A DNA stretch of 64,000 nt from Thermoanaerobacterales bacterium. Lineage in GTDB: Bacteria; Bacillota; Thermosediminibacteria; Thermosediminibacterales; Tepidanaerobacteraceae. The first letter of the stretch is position 1. Each line of letters begins with the position of its first letter. Of this stretch, positions 52,310 through 61,270 are shown piece after piece. A program made the position numbers and the translations under genes. The stretch lies in NCBI GenBank assembly GCA_012840135.1, contig DUMA01000001.1, positions 39,649 through 103,648 of the forward strand. The letters are read 5' to 3'. The notes under the pieces are model-generated. The model searched no databases. It was not told the DNA's origin and was given only the letters and a program-made list of their open reading frames with translations.

Positions 52310-53257
52310 TTATCCTCCTATTGCGGCTTTGTAGCCGTATAATTCGATAAGGGACTTCAGTCGGTTAATGTATTCCTCCGACGGCGGTTTTACGTCGTTC
52401 AGGACATAGTCAATTCCCAGTCTTTCGTATTTGGCAACCCCTAGTCGGTGATAGGGTAGTATATCAATCTGCTGCACTGACCTCAAGTTTTTTACAAATT
52501 CCAGCCGGGCCTTAACGTCTTTTTCAGAATCATTGTAATCCGGCACTATCACAAATCTCACTATCATCGGGATTTTTAATTCTGAGATTTTTGCAGCATT
52601 TTCCAGGATGAGCCTGTTGTCCGCTCCGGTGCATTTTTTATGGGTTTCTTCATCCATTGCTTTTATATCGTAAAGAACAAGATCTATGAAATTCAATATC
52701 TCTTCAAGACAGTTCCACGAAACAGATCCCGATGTGTCAAGGGCAATGTGTATTTTTTTCTTTTTCAACTCTACAGCCATCTGCTTTAAAAATTTGTGCT
52801 GTAGCGCCGGTTCTCCTCCGGAAAAAGTTACTCCACCGCCGGATACCTCATAAAAAACCTTGTCTTTTATTAATTCTTCCACCAGTTCTTCTACAGAGAC
52901 GTATCTTCCGATCAGTTCATGCACTCCCATCGGGCAGACTTGGGCGCATTTTCCGCATCCGCTGCAGACATCTTTTTTTATGTGGATTTTACCCTGCTCT
53001 TGCACAATGGCATGTTCCGGACATGCCATTGTGCAGGTGCCGCACAGCATACATTTTGATCGGTTGAAAAGGATTTCCGGTTTCGGTGATATTAGTTCCG
53101 GATTGGCGCACCAGAGGCAATGCAGGGGACATCCCTTGAAAAATACCGTGGTCCTTATGCCTGGTCCATCTTTTGTTGAGTATTTCTGAACTTTAGATAT
53201 GATCCCTCTGTTCTGATAAATCTCACAGGATGTGTTCGGTTCTCGCAATGATGGCAT
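52310..53257 (-). CDS. Glycyl-radical enzyme activating protein (radical SAM)
   Basis: About 315 residues from the ATG at 53257, which has GGAGGTG upstream and overlaps the end of the radical-enzyme gene by 35 bases. The SAM cluster is CPLHCLWC in FFKGCPLHCLWCANPE. Two more [4Fe-4S] clusters are encoded by CMLCGTCTMAC and CSGCGKCAQVC, as in activases of non-PFL glycyl-radical enzymes. It installs the glycine radical on the neighbouring enzyme under anaerobic conditions. Confidence 0.95.
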   Translation of the reverse strand: MPSLREPNTSCEIYQNRGIISKVQKYSTKDGPGIRTTVFFKGCPLHCLWCANPELISPKPEILFNRSKCMLCGTCTMACPEHAIVQEQGKIHIKKDVCSGCGKCAQVCPMGVHELIGRYVSVEELVEELIKDKVFYEVSGGGVTFSGGEPALQHKFLKQMAVELKKKKIHIALDTSGSVSWNCLEEILNFIDLVLYDIKAMDEETHKKCTGADNRLILENAAKISELKIPMIVRFVIVPDYNDSEKDVKARLEFVKNLRSVQQIDILPYHRLGVAKYERLGIDYVLNDVKPPSEEYINRLKSLIELYGYKAAIGG

Positions 53258-55628
53258 CTTGCACCTCCGGCATAAGGGAAGTAAATAGGGCACAGTAGCC
53301 CGCCACGCGGACCATGAGATTGGGATATTTTTCCGGGTGTTTTTTGGCGTCCTTTAGCGTCTCAGTATCCACTATGTTGAACTGGATATGAAAGCCTCCC
53401 AGCAGACGGTAGGCCTCGAGAAACGCCACAAATTTGTTTAGATTATCATCCCCTTCGAGGATTCCCGGGGTGAGTTTCATATTGAGCAGCTGACCGCCAG
53501 CCATTTTTGAATTGGGCAATTTGGATATGGATTTTACCACGGCAGTAGGCCCTTCTCTGTCGGTACCCAGGCAGGGCGATGCTCCTTCATTCAGCGGTTC
53601 TCCGGCAGTTCTCCCGTCGGGCGTGGCTCCAACATCCATACCGTAGGGCACGTAAGAAGATATATTAGATGTGGACATGGTGTAACCGCATCCTATGGGT
53701 CCTTTGCCGTATCTGTCAGTGTGGTATGAGGGCAAAAGTTCTAGATAGGACTCATATACTTCAGCAACAATTCTGTCGACATAGTCGTCGTCATTTCCAA
53801 ACTTTGGGGCTTTTAGTGCCAGCCGGCGAATTCTCTGACTCTCTTCACCCTGCCAGTTGTTGTCCATAGCATTTTTGAGTTCTTGGAAGCTGACGACTCT
53901 CTCGTCAAAGACCAGCTTTTTGATGGCCGCCAGGGAATTGCCGACGGTGGTGGGGCCTACTGTGGAGTGGCTTACAAAGTCGAATTCGGCTCCACCTTCT
54001 TTCATGGTTTTACCCCTTTTTATGCAGTGGTCTACTAGCGAAGATGCAAAGGGATCCGCATCATGAATTTTAAGACTGGTGTCGCATATTTTGTCGCTCT
54101 GTACGGCGAGGTCTGTGTAGAACTTCAAAAGTTTTTTCCAGGCCTGCCACACCTCATCATAGGAACTGAAAGTTATGCTGCGGTCTTTACGGCCGTTTAT
54201 AGATATCAATTGAATGCCCGTGGCGGGATCGACGCCGTTATTCAAAACCAGTTCCAAGATTTTGCCGAAGTTTATATATGTCATTCCCGTAGCCCTGTGC
54301 CCCCATTTCCCGGGGATAGCCACTTCGACACAGCCCATGGAAGCATAATCCCGGGCCACTTCTTCCGGAATGCCTATATAGCCTAGAGCTTTTATTACCG
54401 TTTCGTCGGCGAACATGGACGGCATTCCAAAGCCTTCTCGAATTAATTTGGCCGATTCCTCCAGGAGCTTTCTGGGGCTCCCGCTCCAGTAGCGCACCGA
54501 AAAATTGGGTTCCGGCAGCCTTGACATTTTTATGGCATCAATGCATATATATGATACCTCGTTGGTACCATCGGTACCGTCGGCCTTGATTCCTCCCACC
54601 ATGAGATTTGAATAAAGGGGATAACCGACACCGAATTCGGTGTGGTCCCAGGGCCTTACTTTATTGAGACTGTTGAGTTTTATGAAAAACAGCGCTACCA
54701 GTTCCAGGGCTTTTTCCCGGGTCAAAATGCCCGCTTTTATGTCCCTTTGGTAAAAAGGATACATGTACTGATCAAACCTGCCGAAAGAAAAGGAGTGGCC
54801 GTTGCTCTCTATCATCATGATGAGATGGGTGAAGTATACCATCTGCAAGGCTTCGTGAAAGCTCCCGGGAGCTTGTTCCGGAATGCGGTCACATATCACT
54901 GCGATTTCCTCCAGCTCCTTTTTCCTTACGTCATCTTCTTCCCTTTCCGCCAATTCTCGGGCCTTTTTAGCATATCTTTTTCCGAAGTTGATGGCGGCCT
55001 TAAGGGCAATAGCAGCGGCATTATAAAAGTCTCGAGCCCGGTTGCCGGCGGGGTCTTTCTCGTCAAGCTGTGCCAGTTTTTCTTCTACCTCGGCCAGTAT
55101 ACCGCTGTAGCCTTTCGCCAGAATTTTATCGTGATTGGGTATTATATGACCGTCTCCCGACATGCTTATACCGCCGAGATGGATAACCCCCTGTTTGCTT
55201 GCCAGCAGGATGGTTTCCGGGAGATTTCGATAAACCTCATCCCGATGGGTTTTGCCCCTCCAGTAATCGTGAATGCTTCTTAACTTCTGCTTTGTGTCTT
55301 CATTTATCTCGAATCTGTCGCCGGGTCTTTTATCGAAGGTATCCAGCTCATCTATTACCCAGTCTATAGAGTACTCGGGAAAAATCGGTGCCGCTCTGCC
55401 CACTTTGGCCTGGTTGCCTACGATGAGCTGGTCGTCTTCGATGTATATGGACATATGGCTTAAAATTTTATCCAGCGCCCGGGCCCTTCTTATAACCATA
55501 GGCATACCTTCGGTTTCTTTATACGATTCGGTAATTAGAAGGGCTCTTTCCGGGCATATCTGGGGTATCTGCCCCATCAAATCGTTTCTCACTTTCTCAA
55601 TACGGTCTTCAACCGTCTTAAGTTTCAT
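53223..55628 (-). CDS. Glycyl-radical enzyme, PflD/YbiW-like, substrate unknown
   Basis: About 801 residues from the ATG at 55628 (GAAAGGGCG site; the frame opens at 55676). The thiyl-radical loop is SMGCVEVAIPGKWGHR and the C-terminal glycyl-radical loop is VRVAGYCALF. An active-site Glu accompanies the Cys in GCVEV, as in dehydratases and C-O lyases, not true pyruvate formate-lyase. YbiW/PflD of E. coli have been reported to open 1,5-anhydrohexitol-6-phosphates. Here the gene follows a nagB and precedes its activase, so an amino-sugar or anhydrosugar phosphate is the most attractive substrate (inference). Confidence 0.9.
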   Translation of the reverse strand: MKLKTVEDRIEKVRNDLMGQIPQICPERALLITESYKETEGMPMVIRRARALDKILSHMSIYIEDDQLIVGNQAKVGRAAPIFPEYSIDWVIDELDTFDKRPGDRFEINEDTKQKLRSIHDYWRGKTHRDEVYRNLPETILLASKQGVIHLGGISMSGDGHIIPNHDKILAKGYSGILAEVEEKLAQLDEKDPAGNRARDFYNAAAIALKAAINFGKRYAKKARELAEREEDDVRKKELEEIAVICDRIPEQAPGSFHEALQMVYFTHLIMMIESNGHSFSFGRFDQYMYPFYQRDIKAGILTREKALELVALFFIKLNSLNKVRPWDHTEFGVGYPLYSNLMVGGIKADGTDGTNEVSYICIDAIKMSRLPEPNFSVRYWSGSPRKLLEESAKLIREGFGMPSMFADETVIKALGYIGIPEEVARDYASMGCVEVAIPGKWGHRATGMTYINFGKILELVLNNGVDPATGIQLISINGRKDRSITFSSYDEVWQAWKKLLKFYTDLAVQSDKICDTSLKIHDADPFASSLVDHCIKRGKTMKEGGAEFDFVSHSTVGPTTVGNSLAAIKKLVFDERVVSFQELKNAMDNNWQGEESQRIRRLALKAPKFGNDDDYVDRIVAEVYESYLELLPSYHTDRYGKGPIGCGYTMSTSNISSYVPYGMDVGATPDGRTAGEPLNEGASPCLGTDREGPTAVVKSISKLPNSKMAGGQLLNMKLTPGILEGDDNLNKFVAFLEAYRLLGGFHIQFNIVDTETLKDAKKHPEKYPNLMVRVAGYCALFTSLMPEVQDAIIARTEHIL

Positions 55629-55675
55629 AAAAACACGCCCTTTCATAATTTTTTGATTATAAAGCACTGAAGTCA

Positions 55676-56440
55676 TTAAAAGCTATAATGAGTCGTTTTA
55701 CTGGCAGTTTTTTTATGAAGTGCGGCAGCGGCCTCATCGATGATTACCGTCACATTCCGATGGAGGAGCAGAAAAGATGCCGGAAGCTGAGGAGTAACAA
55801 CACTGCTGTTTAAAAATTTGTTCACTATCGCTGCCTTGTTTTCGCCGCTGGCAATTAGCACTATCTTTTTTGCTTTGAGTATAGTCCCGACGCCCATGGT
55901 TATAGCCTGTGTGGGGACTTCATCTGGAGAACTGAAAAATCTGGAATTGGCCTTTATAGTGCTTTCACTGAGATTGGCCAGATGGGTGTATGCGAAAAGC
56001 TCATCGTCCGGTTCGTTAAACCCGATGTGCCCGTCATTGCCGATACCCAGCAGGATAAAGTCGAGACCTCCACATCGGGAAATATTATTTTCGTACTCCC
56101 GGCAAACTTTTTCTACATCTTTATCCAGCACATTGGGCACAAAGGTGTTTTCAGGCTTGATGTTCGTCTTTTTATAAAGATTTTCATTCATGTAGTAATA
56201 ATAACTCTGGGGGTTGTCGGGCTTCAGGGGGACATATTCGTCGATGTTAAAAGATATTGCGCTGGAAAAGTCGAGATTTTTTTCTCTGTGCATTCTTACC
56301 AGTTCTTCAAAGGTCCCCAGTGGTGTACCACCGGTGGGCAACGCCATCACCAAGTTCGGCTTTTTCCTGATTTCATCAGCAATGATGGTGGCGGCCCTGC
56401 GGCTCATGTCCTCATAGTTTTTTTCAATAATTAAATCCAT
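55676..56440 (-). CDS. nagB: Glucosamine-6-phosphate deaminase paralogue
   Basis: 254 residues with [60 protein letters not shown] (catalytic Asn changed to Asp relative to GNNGH in the first copy), RFFSSPDEVPTQAITMGVGTILKAKKIVLIASGENKA. The C-terminus is slightly longer than in the copy at 31507. It is the first gene of the nagB-radical enzyme-activase operon, behind a SigA promoter and a hairpin-bearing leader. Confidence 0.93.
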   Translation of the reverse strand: MDLIIEKNYEDMSRRAATIIADEIRKKPNLVMALPTGGTPLGTFEELVRMHREKNLDFSSAISFNIDEYVPLKPDNPQSYYYYMNENLYKKTNIKPENTFVPNVLDKDVEKVCREYENNISRCGGLDFILLGIGNDGHIGFNEPDDELFAYTHLANLSESTIKANSRFFSSPDEVPTQAITMGVGTILKAKKIVLIASGENKAAIVNKFLNSSVVTPQLPASFLLLHRNVTVIIDEAAAALHKKTASKTTHYSF

Positions 56441-56474
56441 TGTCTATACCTCCCATCTTTTAATACTAGTCTAC

Positions 56475-56510
56475 TGCGGCGGTTTAATTTTTTTAACCTC
56501 AATAGCCGCA
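56475..56510 (-). promoter_or_regulatory. Leader hairpin of the nagB-radical enzyme operon
   Basis: On the minus strand TGCGGC ... GCCGCA closes a stem with an inner GGTT/AACC, separated by an internal loop. It lies between the promoter and nagB and could be an operator of the DeoR protein encoded upstream or an RNA control element. Confidence 0.5.
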
Positions 56511-56545
56511 AATAAAAAATAATTGTAAAAACTGTCTGCAATTTG

Positions 56546-56574
56546 ATTATACTTAAATTAACATAATAAGTCAA
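56546..56574 (-). promoter_or_regulatory. SigA promoter of the nagB-radical enzyme operon
   Basis: On the minus strand TTGACT (56574-56569), 17 bases, TATAAT (56551-56546). This makes SigA, not sigma-54, the likely factor for this operon. Confidence 0.82.
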
Positions 56575-56646
56575 TAATTAGTGTTCATTGTTGATGATTT
56601 TACCCCAAAAAAAAAATCGTCCTTTATAGAAGATACAGTCCGAATA

Positions 56647-57408
56647 TTATTCTGCCGAGATCACTTTCACACCCTTTTCTTTAATCAAATCAACATAACC
56701 GCCGTCCGCCGCTGAATCAGTTATAAGGATATCTATATCTAATATATCAGCAAATTTTGCGAAAAAACTGGTGCCCAGTTTCTCGTGCCCGGCTATTAAT
56801 ATTCGCTGTTTTGAGGACTGGCAGATCGCCTTTTTTACTTCGGCGTCTATCTCATCGGGAACAGTAGCGCCTTTTTTGATGTCAAAGCCCTGGGTACCGA
56901 TAAATGCTCTGTCCACATTATATCTCTGCAGGAAATCCGATGTCATAGGCCCCAGGAACCCCGCCGACTTTTCATCATATACCCCCGGGGCTACGATCAA
57001 TTTTATTTTGGGCCGGCCCTGCAGCAAATTGCAGACCACCAGTGAGTTGGTAACCACTGTCAGGTTTATGGCGGAAAGGTGTCTCGCCACCTCCATGGTG
57101 GTGGTCCCGCAATCGATAAATATCGAATCCCCATTCTGTACAAGGCCTGCTGCCGCACGCCCCATTTTCATTTTCATATCCTTCATCTGGCCGGATTTCA
57201 AAGAAAAACTCGGTTCTATAGCCGTTCCTTCATTTAGATATGCTCCACCATAAGTGGTCGTCAAAATTCCCTGCTTTTCCAGCAGCGCCAGGTCCCTTCG
57301 TATGGTCATACCTGATACGGAAAAAAGTTTTGCCAGTTCATTGACTTCCACCGTTTTTTTCTCTACCAGTATGTTGTAAATTTTCATTCTTCTTTCAGCT
57401 GGTGACAC
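56647..57408 (-). CDS. DeoR-family transcriptional regulator
   Basis: About 253 residues from a GTG at 57408 behind AAGAAGGGAA (the frame extends to 57495). It has an N-terminal DeoR helix-turn-helix (ERRMKIYNILVEKKTVEVNELAKLFSVSGMTIRRDLALLEKQGILTTTYGGAY) and a DeoR C-terminal sugar-phosphate sensor (GDSIFIDCGTTTMEVARHL, VVTNSLVVCNLL, DRAFIGTQGFDIKKGATVPDEIDAEVKKAI). It sits before the nagB-radical enzyme operon and probably controls it, responding to a sugar phosphate. Confidence 0.9.
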   Translation of the reverse strand: MSPAERRMKIYNILVEKKTVEVNELAKLFSVSGMTIRRDLALLEKQGILTTTYGGAYLNEGTAIEPSFSLKSGQMKDMKMKMGRAAAGLVQNGDSIFIDCGTTTMEVARHLSAINLTVVTNSLVVCNLLQGRPKIKLIVAPGVYDEKSAGFLGPMTSDFLQRYNVDRAFIGTQGFDIKKGATVPDEIDAEVKKAICQSSKQRILIAGHEKLGTSFFAKFADILDIDILITDSAADGGYVDLIKEKGVKVISAE

Positions 57409-57555
57409 TTTTATTCCCTTCTTTGAGATGGTTTTTGTGTTTCTAATAAATTTTACCACCGGACGCATCAAAAGTAAACATACTATAATGTTCATTCTGT
57501 ATCAAAAATCACTTCACATATCATTTCTTTATAAGATGAGGTACGTCAAGCCTTA

Positions 57556-60267
57556 TTATACGAAATGGGCCAGCTTGATTATATTTGCTATTTCCACCGG
57601 GGGCAATTCGATGTGAAAGGCTTCTTCTAGCGGCTTGAGGCTTCTTTTGATTACGTCAATATCATCTTTATATTTATCAAGGATCTGTTTCTCATCTTTC
57701 ATTTTAAATAACCGTTTGCCCTGGATGAGTCGTTCAACAGCGCAGGCCATGTGAAGGATGAGACCCACCAGAATATCGCTGTCAAAATCTATCCCCGCCG
57801 ACTTTAGTCCAAAATAAAGATTTATAAAGTTTGCAGTAAATTTTTCTGCATCGATATTCAGATTGTCTTTAATGACATCTTTCATATTCTCCAGCAGTTT
57901 CACTATCTTTTCATTTTCGTACATATACCACTTTATTAGATCTATTTTTCTGCCCTCAATTAAGTCCTGAGGGGATATATAAATCAAACCGGCATCCCGG
58001 GGCTTTATGCTGCTTACAACGGCAATGATATTCTTTTCTTTTTTAATCATAGAAAGTTTTCTATTGTACTCATCGGAATCGACTATCTCTATGGGCAGTA
58101 TATCTAGTTTCCCAGCGTATGTACCCAACTGTTTTTCCAAAATTTCTTTTAACATTATTGCAGCTCCCTGGCCGGTGAGGCATGCCGTTATTATCACGTC
58201 GTTGGTCGGGTTGTTTTTAAATTCAGAACCGTTTACCATTCGACCTAGATACGGGCTTAAAGTTGTGGCTGCATAATAAATTTCCTCCAGGGACGCAAAC
58301 ATCAGTGCCTTCCGGGTGGCCTCCAGCACCATCAAGGTGCTTACCATTTCTACTGTCCTGATGGGGATCCTGGTTCTCTCATATATCATATCTCCAAAAA
58401 ACACCAGGGATCCCATATCTACCAGCAGCAATACACCTGTTCCCTCATCTACCTGTTTTACCAACTGAGTCAAATTCTCCAGGGCAGTTTCAGGCTTCTG
58501 GTCCAGGGGCATATTATAACCAACCGCGTGCTTGACTCCCAGCAGTTTGTTTGCCACGTCAGCCATAGACGTGGCGCAGCTTTCACCGTGCATAGCCACA
58601 ATGATTCCAACCCTCCCGGAAACTTTTTCATCGGCATAATCATCCATCACCAGAAACATTGTAATAAATCCTGCTTCATCTTCGGGGATATCAATCTGAA
58701 AATTATATTTCAGTTTTCCGCAAAAATCTACGGCCAGTTTATACTCGATGGGATGGGACTTTTTTATTTCTTCCATGTGAGGGTTGAACACCATCTTGCC
58801 GTTTCTGATTCTCTGAAGGGTGCCCGATACATGAGTCGATAATCCGTATATTACTTTATCGGAAAAGTTCTTGGCCAATTTCTGCGATGCAAGATTTATA
58901 AATTCTTTTGAAAGTTCGACGATTTTTCTGTCAACTACTTTGTACAGCTGTTCAAAATTATCTTTTTCGATCTTGGCCATGTATTTTTTTATATAACTTT
59001 CCATTTCCAAGCTCATTATTAGCTGTATTTCCGCTTCAGACAATCCCTTTTCCTGCAGGGATTTCATCTTATTTTCCAGTTGTTCATAAATGTTTAGAGA
59101 ACCATTTTGCGTTATAAAATCAATATCGTAACTATTCTGTACAAAAACTACATCATTATCAGTCAGGCCTATTTCGTTTATTTTTTCTCTGTGGTCTTTA
59201 TATTTCAAGAGGCCGGCCCTGACATATTCAGGCAGATCCGCACTGTGAAGATTGAGTCCAGGAGTACCTATAACTTTGTAATTCAAAAATGCCCTGGCAC
59301 AGCTTAATTTTATATCGTTTTTGAGCTGGCCGATATTGTTGGGACAGTCGTATAAGAGAAAAGCTTTTAAAGCATTGGATGATACTGTAATGCTGGTCTT
59401 CAAATATACGGCTTCTTGCTTAAAAAATTCTTTTATCAGATGCCATCTCTCTTTTAAAGTCCTCTCCCGTAAGGGAGGGAGTTTTATAATCGTCGGTATG
59501 CGCCGCAGAAAGGTCTTTAACAAAGCCGATTCAATATTTTCTGTGGTAGCGCATATGATCATAACCCGAGCTTCGTGGCATGCATCCACTTCCCCAAGTC
59601 TTCGGTATAATCCCTTGTCCATAAGATAAAACAACATTTCCTGGCCTTCCGGAGGTAACCTGTGAACTTCATCCAGCAGCAACACTCCGCCATCGGCCTT
59701 TGCCACGAGACCTGCTTTATCTTTATCAGCACCTGTGTATGCTCCCTTTTTAACACCAAAAAGCTGCGAAATTAAAAGTTGTGGATTGTTGGCGTAATCG
59801 GCGCAGTTAAAAACCACAAAAGGGGCGTTCTTTTTGAGTCTTCCAATTTCACGGGCATAAAGGAACATCAATTCTGCAAACATTGATTTTCCCACTCCCG
59901 TTTCACCGAGCAGGAGTGTGTGAAGCCCCATAGGCGGATACATTATGGAGGCTTTGGCCTGTTGAATGGCGGTTTTTAAGCTTTCATTTGCCCCGATAAT
60001 TTGATCAAAGACGCTCCTTACGTATATCTGTTTTTCTTCACTTGAGGCATTTGATACTATTATTCTGTATATCACCGGTTTGCCTTTTATTTTCTCCAGC
60101 TTTCCCTGCTTTACCAGGGCATTTAAGTCACTGGATGCATTTGAACGCTGAATGTTTAATATTTTTACTATATCCCGAGTAGTGACTCCGGTTATTTTTC
60201 CATTTTTCTGTAATTGTTCTTCGCAAATTTTTTTTACAAGCTCATAAACTTTGGTCAACCTATTCAT
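57556..60267 (-). CDS. LevR/CelR-type sigma-54 activator with PRD and PTS-like domains
   Basis: 903 residues. In order: an N-terminal helix-turn-helix (about 1-75); an AAA+ domain with Walker A LLLGETGVGKS, the sigma-54 contact loop GAYTGA and Walker B GGVLLLDEVHRL; a first PRD (about residues 430-540, with FSDKVIYGLSTHVSGTLQRI); an EIIA-Man-like domain (VGIIVAMHGESCATSMADVANKLL); an EIIB-like segment (NDVIITACLTGQG); and a last PRD (LILHMACAVERLI). PTS phosphorylation of these His residues sets its activity. The sigma-54 promoter at 52205 is its evident target. Confidence 0.94.
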   Translation of the reverse strand: MNRLTKVYELVKKICEEQLQKNGKITGVTTRDIVKILNIQRSNASSDLNALVKQGKLEKIKGKPVIYRIIVSNASSEEKQIYVRSVFDQIIGANESLKTAIQQAKASIMYPPMGLHTLLLGETGVGKSMFAELMFLYAREIGRLKKNAPFVVFNCADYANNPQLLISQLFGVKKGAYTGADKDKAGLVAKADGGVLLLDEVHRLPPEGQEMLFYLMDKGLYRRLGEVDACHEARVMIICATTENIESALLKTFLRRIPTIIKLPPLRERTLKERWHLIKEFFKQEAVYLKTSITVSSNALKAFLLYDCPNNIGQLKNDIKLSCARAFLNYKVIGTPGLNLHSADLPEYVRAGLLKYKDHREKINEIGLTDNDVVFVQNSYDIDFITQNGSLNIYEQLENKMKSLQEKGLSEAEIQLIMSLEMESYIKKYMAKIEKDNFEQLYKVVDRKIVELSKEFINLASQKLAKNFSDKVIYGLSTHVSGTLQRIRNGKMVFNPHMEEIKKSHPIEYKLAVDFCGKLKYNFQIDIPEDEAGFITMFLVMDDYADEKVSGRVGIIVAMHGESCATSMADVANKLLGVKHAVGYNMPLDQKPETALENLTQLVKQVDEGTGVLLLVDMGSLVFFGDMIYERTRIPIRTVEMVSTLMVLEATRKALMFASLEEIYYAATTLSPYLGRMVNGSEFKNNPTNDVIITACLTGQGAAIMLKEILEKQLGTYAGKLDILPIEIVDSDEYNRKLSMIKKEKNIIAVVSSIKPRDAGLIYISPQDLIEGRKIDLIKWYMYENEKIVKLLENMKDVIKDNLNIDAEKFTANFINLYFGLKSAGIDFDSDILVGLILHMACAVERLIQGKRLFKMKDEKQILDKYKDDIDVIKRSLKPLEEAFHIELPPVEIANIIKLAHFV

Positions 60268-60516
60268 TGATTATTTCTCTCCCTATACTATAAGTTTATA
60301 AAGCGATTTTGATTTAATTCTTATTAAGTAAAGTAGTAACTAGTCTAAAAAAACGAAGGGCCTAATTTTATGTTAAGTATAACACATTTTTAACATTAAC
60401 AAAATACAGATTATTAGTGCGAACCTTTAACTAAGACAGAACACTTTAGCTGACATATTTCAAACTAACTGAATCATGCTTTTAAATAGCGATTTTCCTT
60501 GCGGAAAGTATGACTG

Positions 60517-60545
60517 TTGTAATGATTTATAAATTGAACTATAAT
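60517..60545 (+). promoter_or_regulatory. SigA promoter of mgsA
   Basis: TTGTAA (60517-60522), 17 bases, TATAAT (60540-60545). The 342-base gap before mgsA (60268-60609) holds this promoter and presumably that of the divergent LevR-type gene, for which I found no convincing boxes. Confidence 0.8.
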
Positions 60546-60609
60546 GTAAAGGAACTTATTGTTATTTTATGATAATAGAGAAGTGTTGATATGGAAGGGG
60601 AGTGCACTC

Positions 60610-61014
60610 ATGAACATAGCGCTTATAGCCCACGATGCCAAAAAAGAAAAGATGGTGGATTTTGCGGTGGCATATAAAGACATTTTGAAGCAGCACAAGC
60701 TTTATGCCACAGGCACCACCGGGAAACTGATAATGCAAGCCACCGGTATGGAAATCCACCGGTGCCAGTCGGGCCCTATGGGAGGAGACCAGCAGATAGG
60801 AGGCATGGTGGCAAGCGAAGCAATCGACCTGGTCATATTTTTGAGGGACCCTCTCACGGCCCAGCCCCATGAGCCGGATATAAACGCCCTCCTCCGGGTT
60901 TGCGATGTGCACAACGTGCCCCTTGCGACCAATCTGGCCACCGCCGAGGTGCTCATAAAAGGTCTTGCGAGAGGTGACCTGGACTGGAGGAAAGTGGTAA
61001 ATCCCCATTCTTAA
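60610..61014 (+). CDS. mgsA: Methylglyoxal synthase
   Basis: Converts dihydroxyacetone phosphate to methylglyoxal, releasing phosphate when sugar phosphates pile up. 134 residues from the ATG at 60610 behind GGAAGGGGAG (the frame opens at 60559). It shows [92 protein letters not shown] with the catalytic Asp. Its place among sugar-uptake operons fits an overflow role. Confidence 0.97.
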   Translation: MNIALIAHDAKKEKMVDFAVAYKDILKQHKLYATGTTGKLIMQATGMEIHRCQSGPMGGDQQIGGMVASEAIDLVIFLRDPLTAQPHEPDINALLRVCDVHNVPLATNLATAEVLIKGLARGDLDWRKVVNPHS

Positions 61015-61197
61015 CAACATTATTTTAGGAAAAAGAAATGGTAAAAGACTGTAAAAAAATTTTCCCATGTCAAGTAGTAGCCATAAAAAATAATATGAGA
61101 TTTTATATTAGTGCTAACGCTTATTTTTAAAGCATTGGATTTTGCAAAAAAATATAAAAAGCTACTTAAAATTTATTATAAAAAAATTATTTTCAAA

Positions 61198-61226
61198 GAA
61201 GGATTTTTTAAAGAAATGTAGAATTA
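61198..61226 (+). promoter_or_regulatory. SigH-like promoter of the lacI-type gene
   Basis: GAAGGATTT (61198-61206), 11 bases, GTAGAATTA (61218-61226): full match to the SigH consensus. The region from about 61190 resembles the rpiR promoter at 33530 closely. Confidence 0.72.
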
Positions 61227-61233
61227 AATATAA

Positions 61234-61249
61234 TAGTAACCGATTACTA
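61234..61249. promoter_or_regulatory. LacI-family operator 1
   Basis: TAGTAACCGATTACTA is a near-perfect palindrome at the start site of the lacI-type gene. Its reverse complement recurs at 62348 before nagB. Confidence 0.78.
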
Positions 61250-61270
61250 TATTAATAATGAGGATATATT

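Noticed and set aside
56441..56640. Search for a sigma-54 promoter before the nagB-radical enzyme operon
   Set aside because: No GC/GG pair with correct spacing was found, while a full SigA promoter is present.
56598..56645. Possible terminator of the deoR gene before a T run on the minus strand
   Set aside because: Only a three-base closing stem could be drawn; the T run alone is not enough.
61109..61126. GTGCTAACGCTTATT, cre-like sequence before the lacI-type gene
   Set aside because: At least three mismatches at conserved positions, including the terminal CA.
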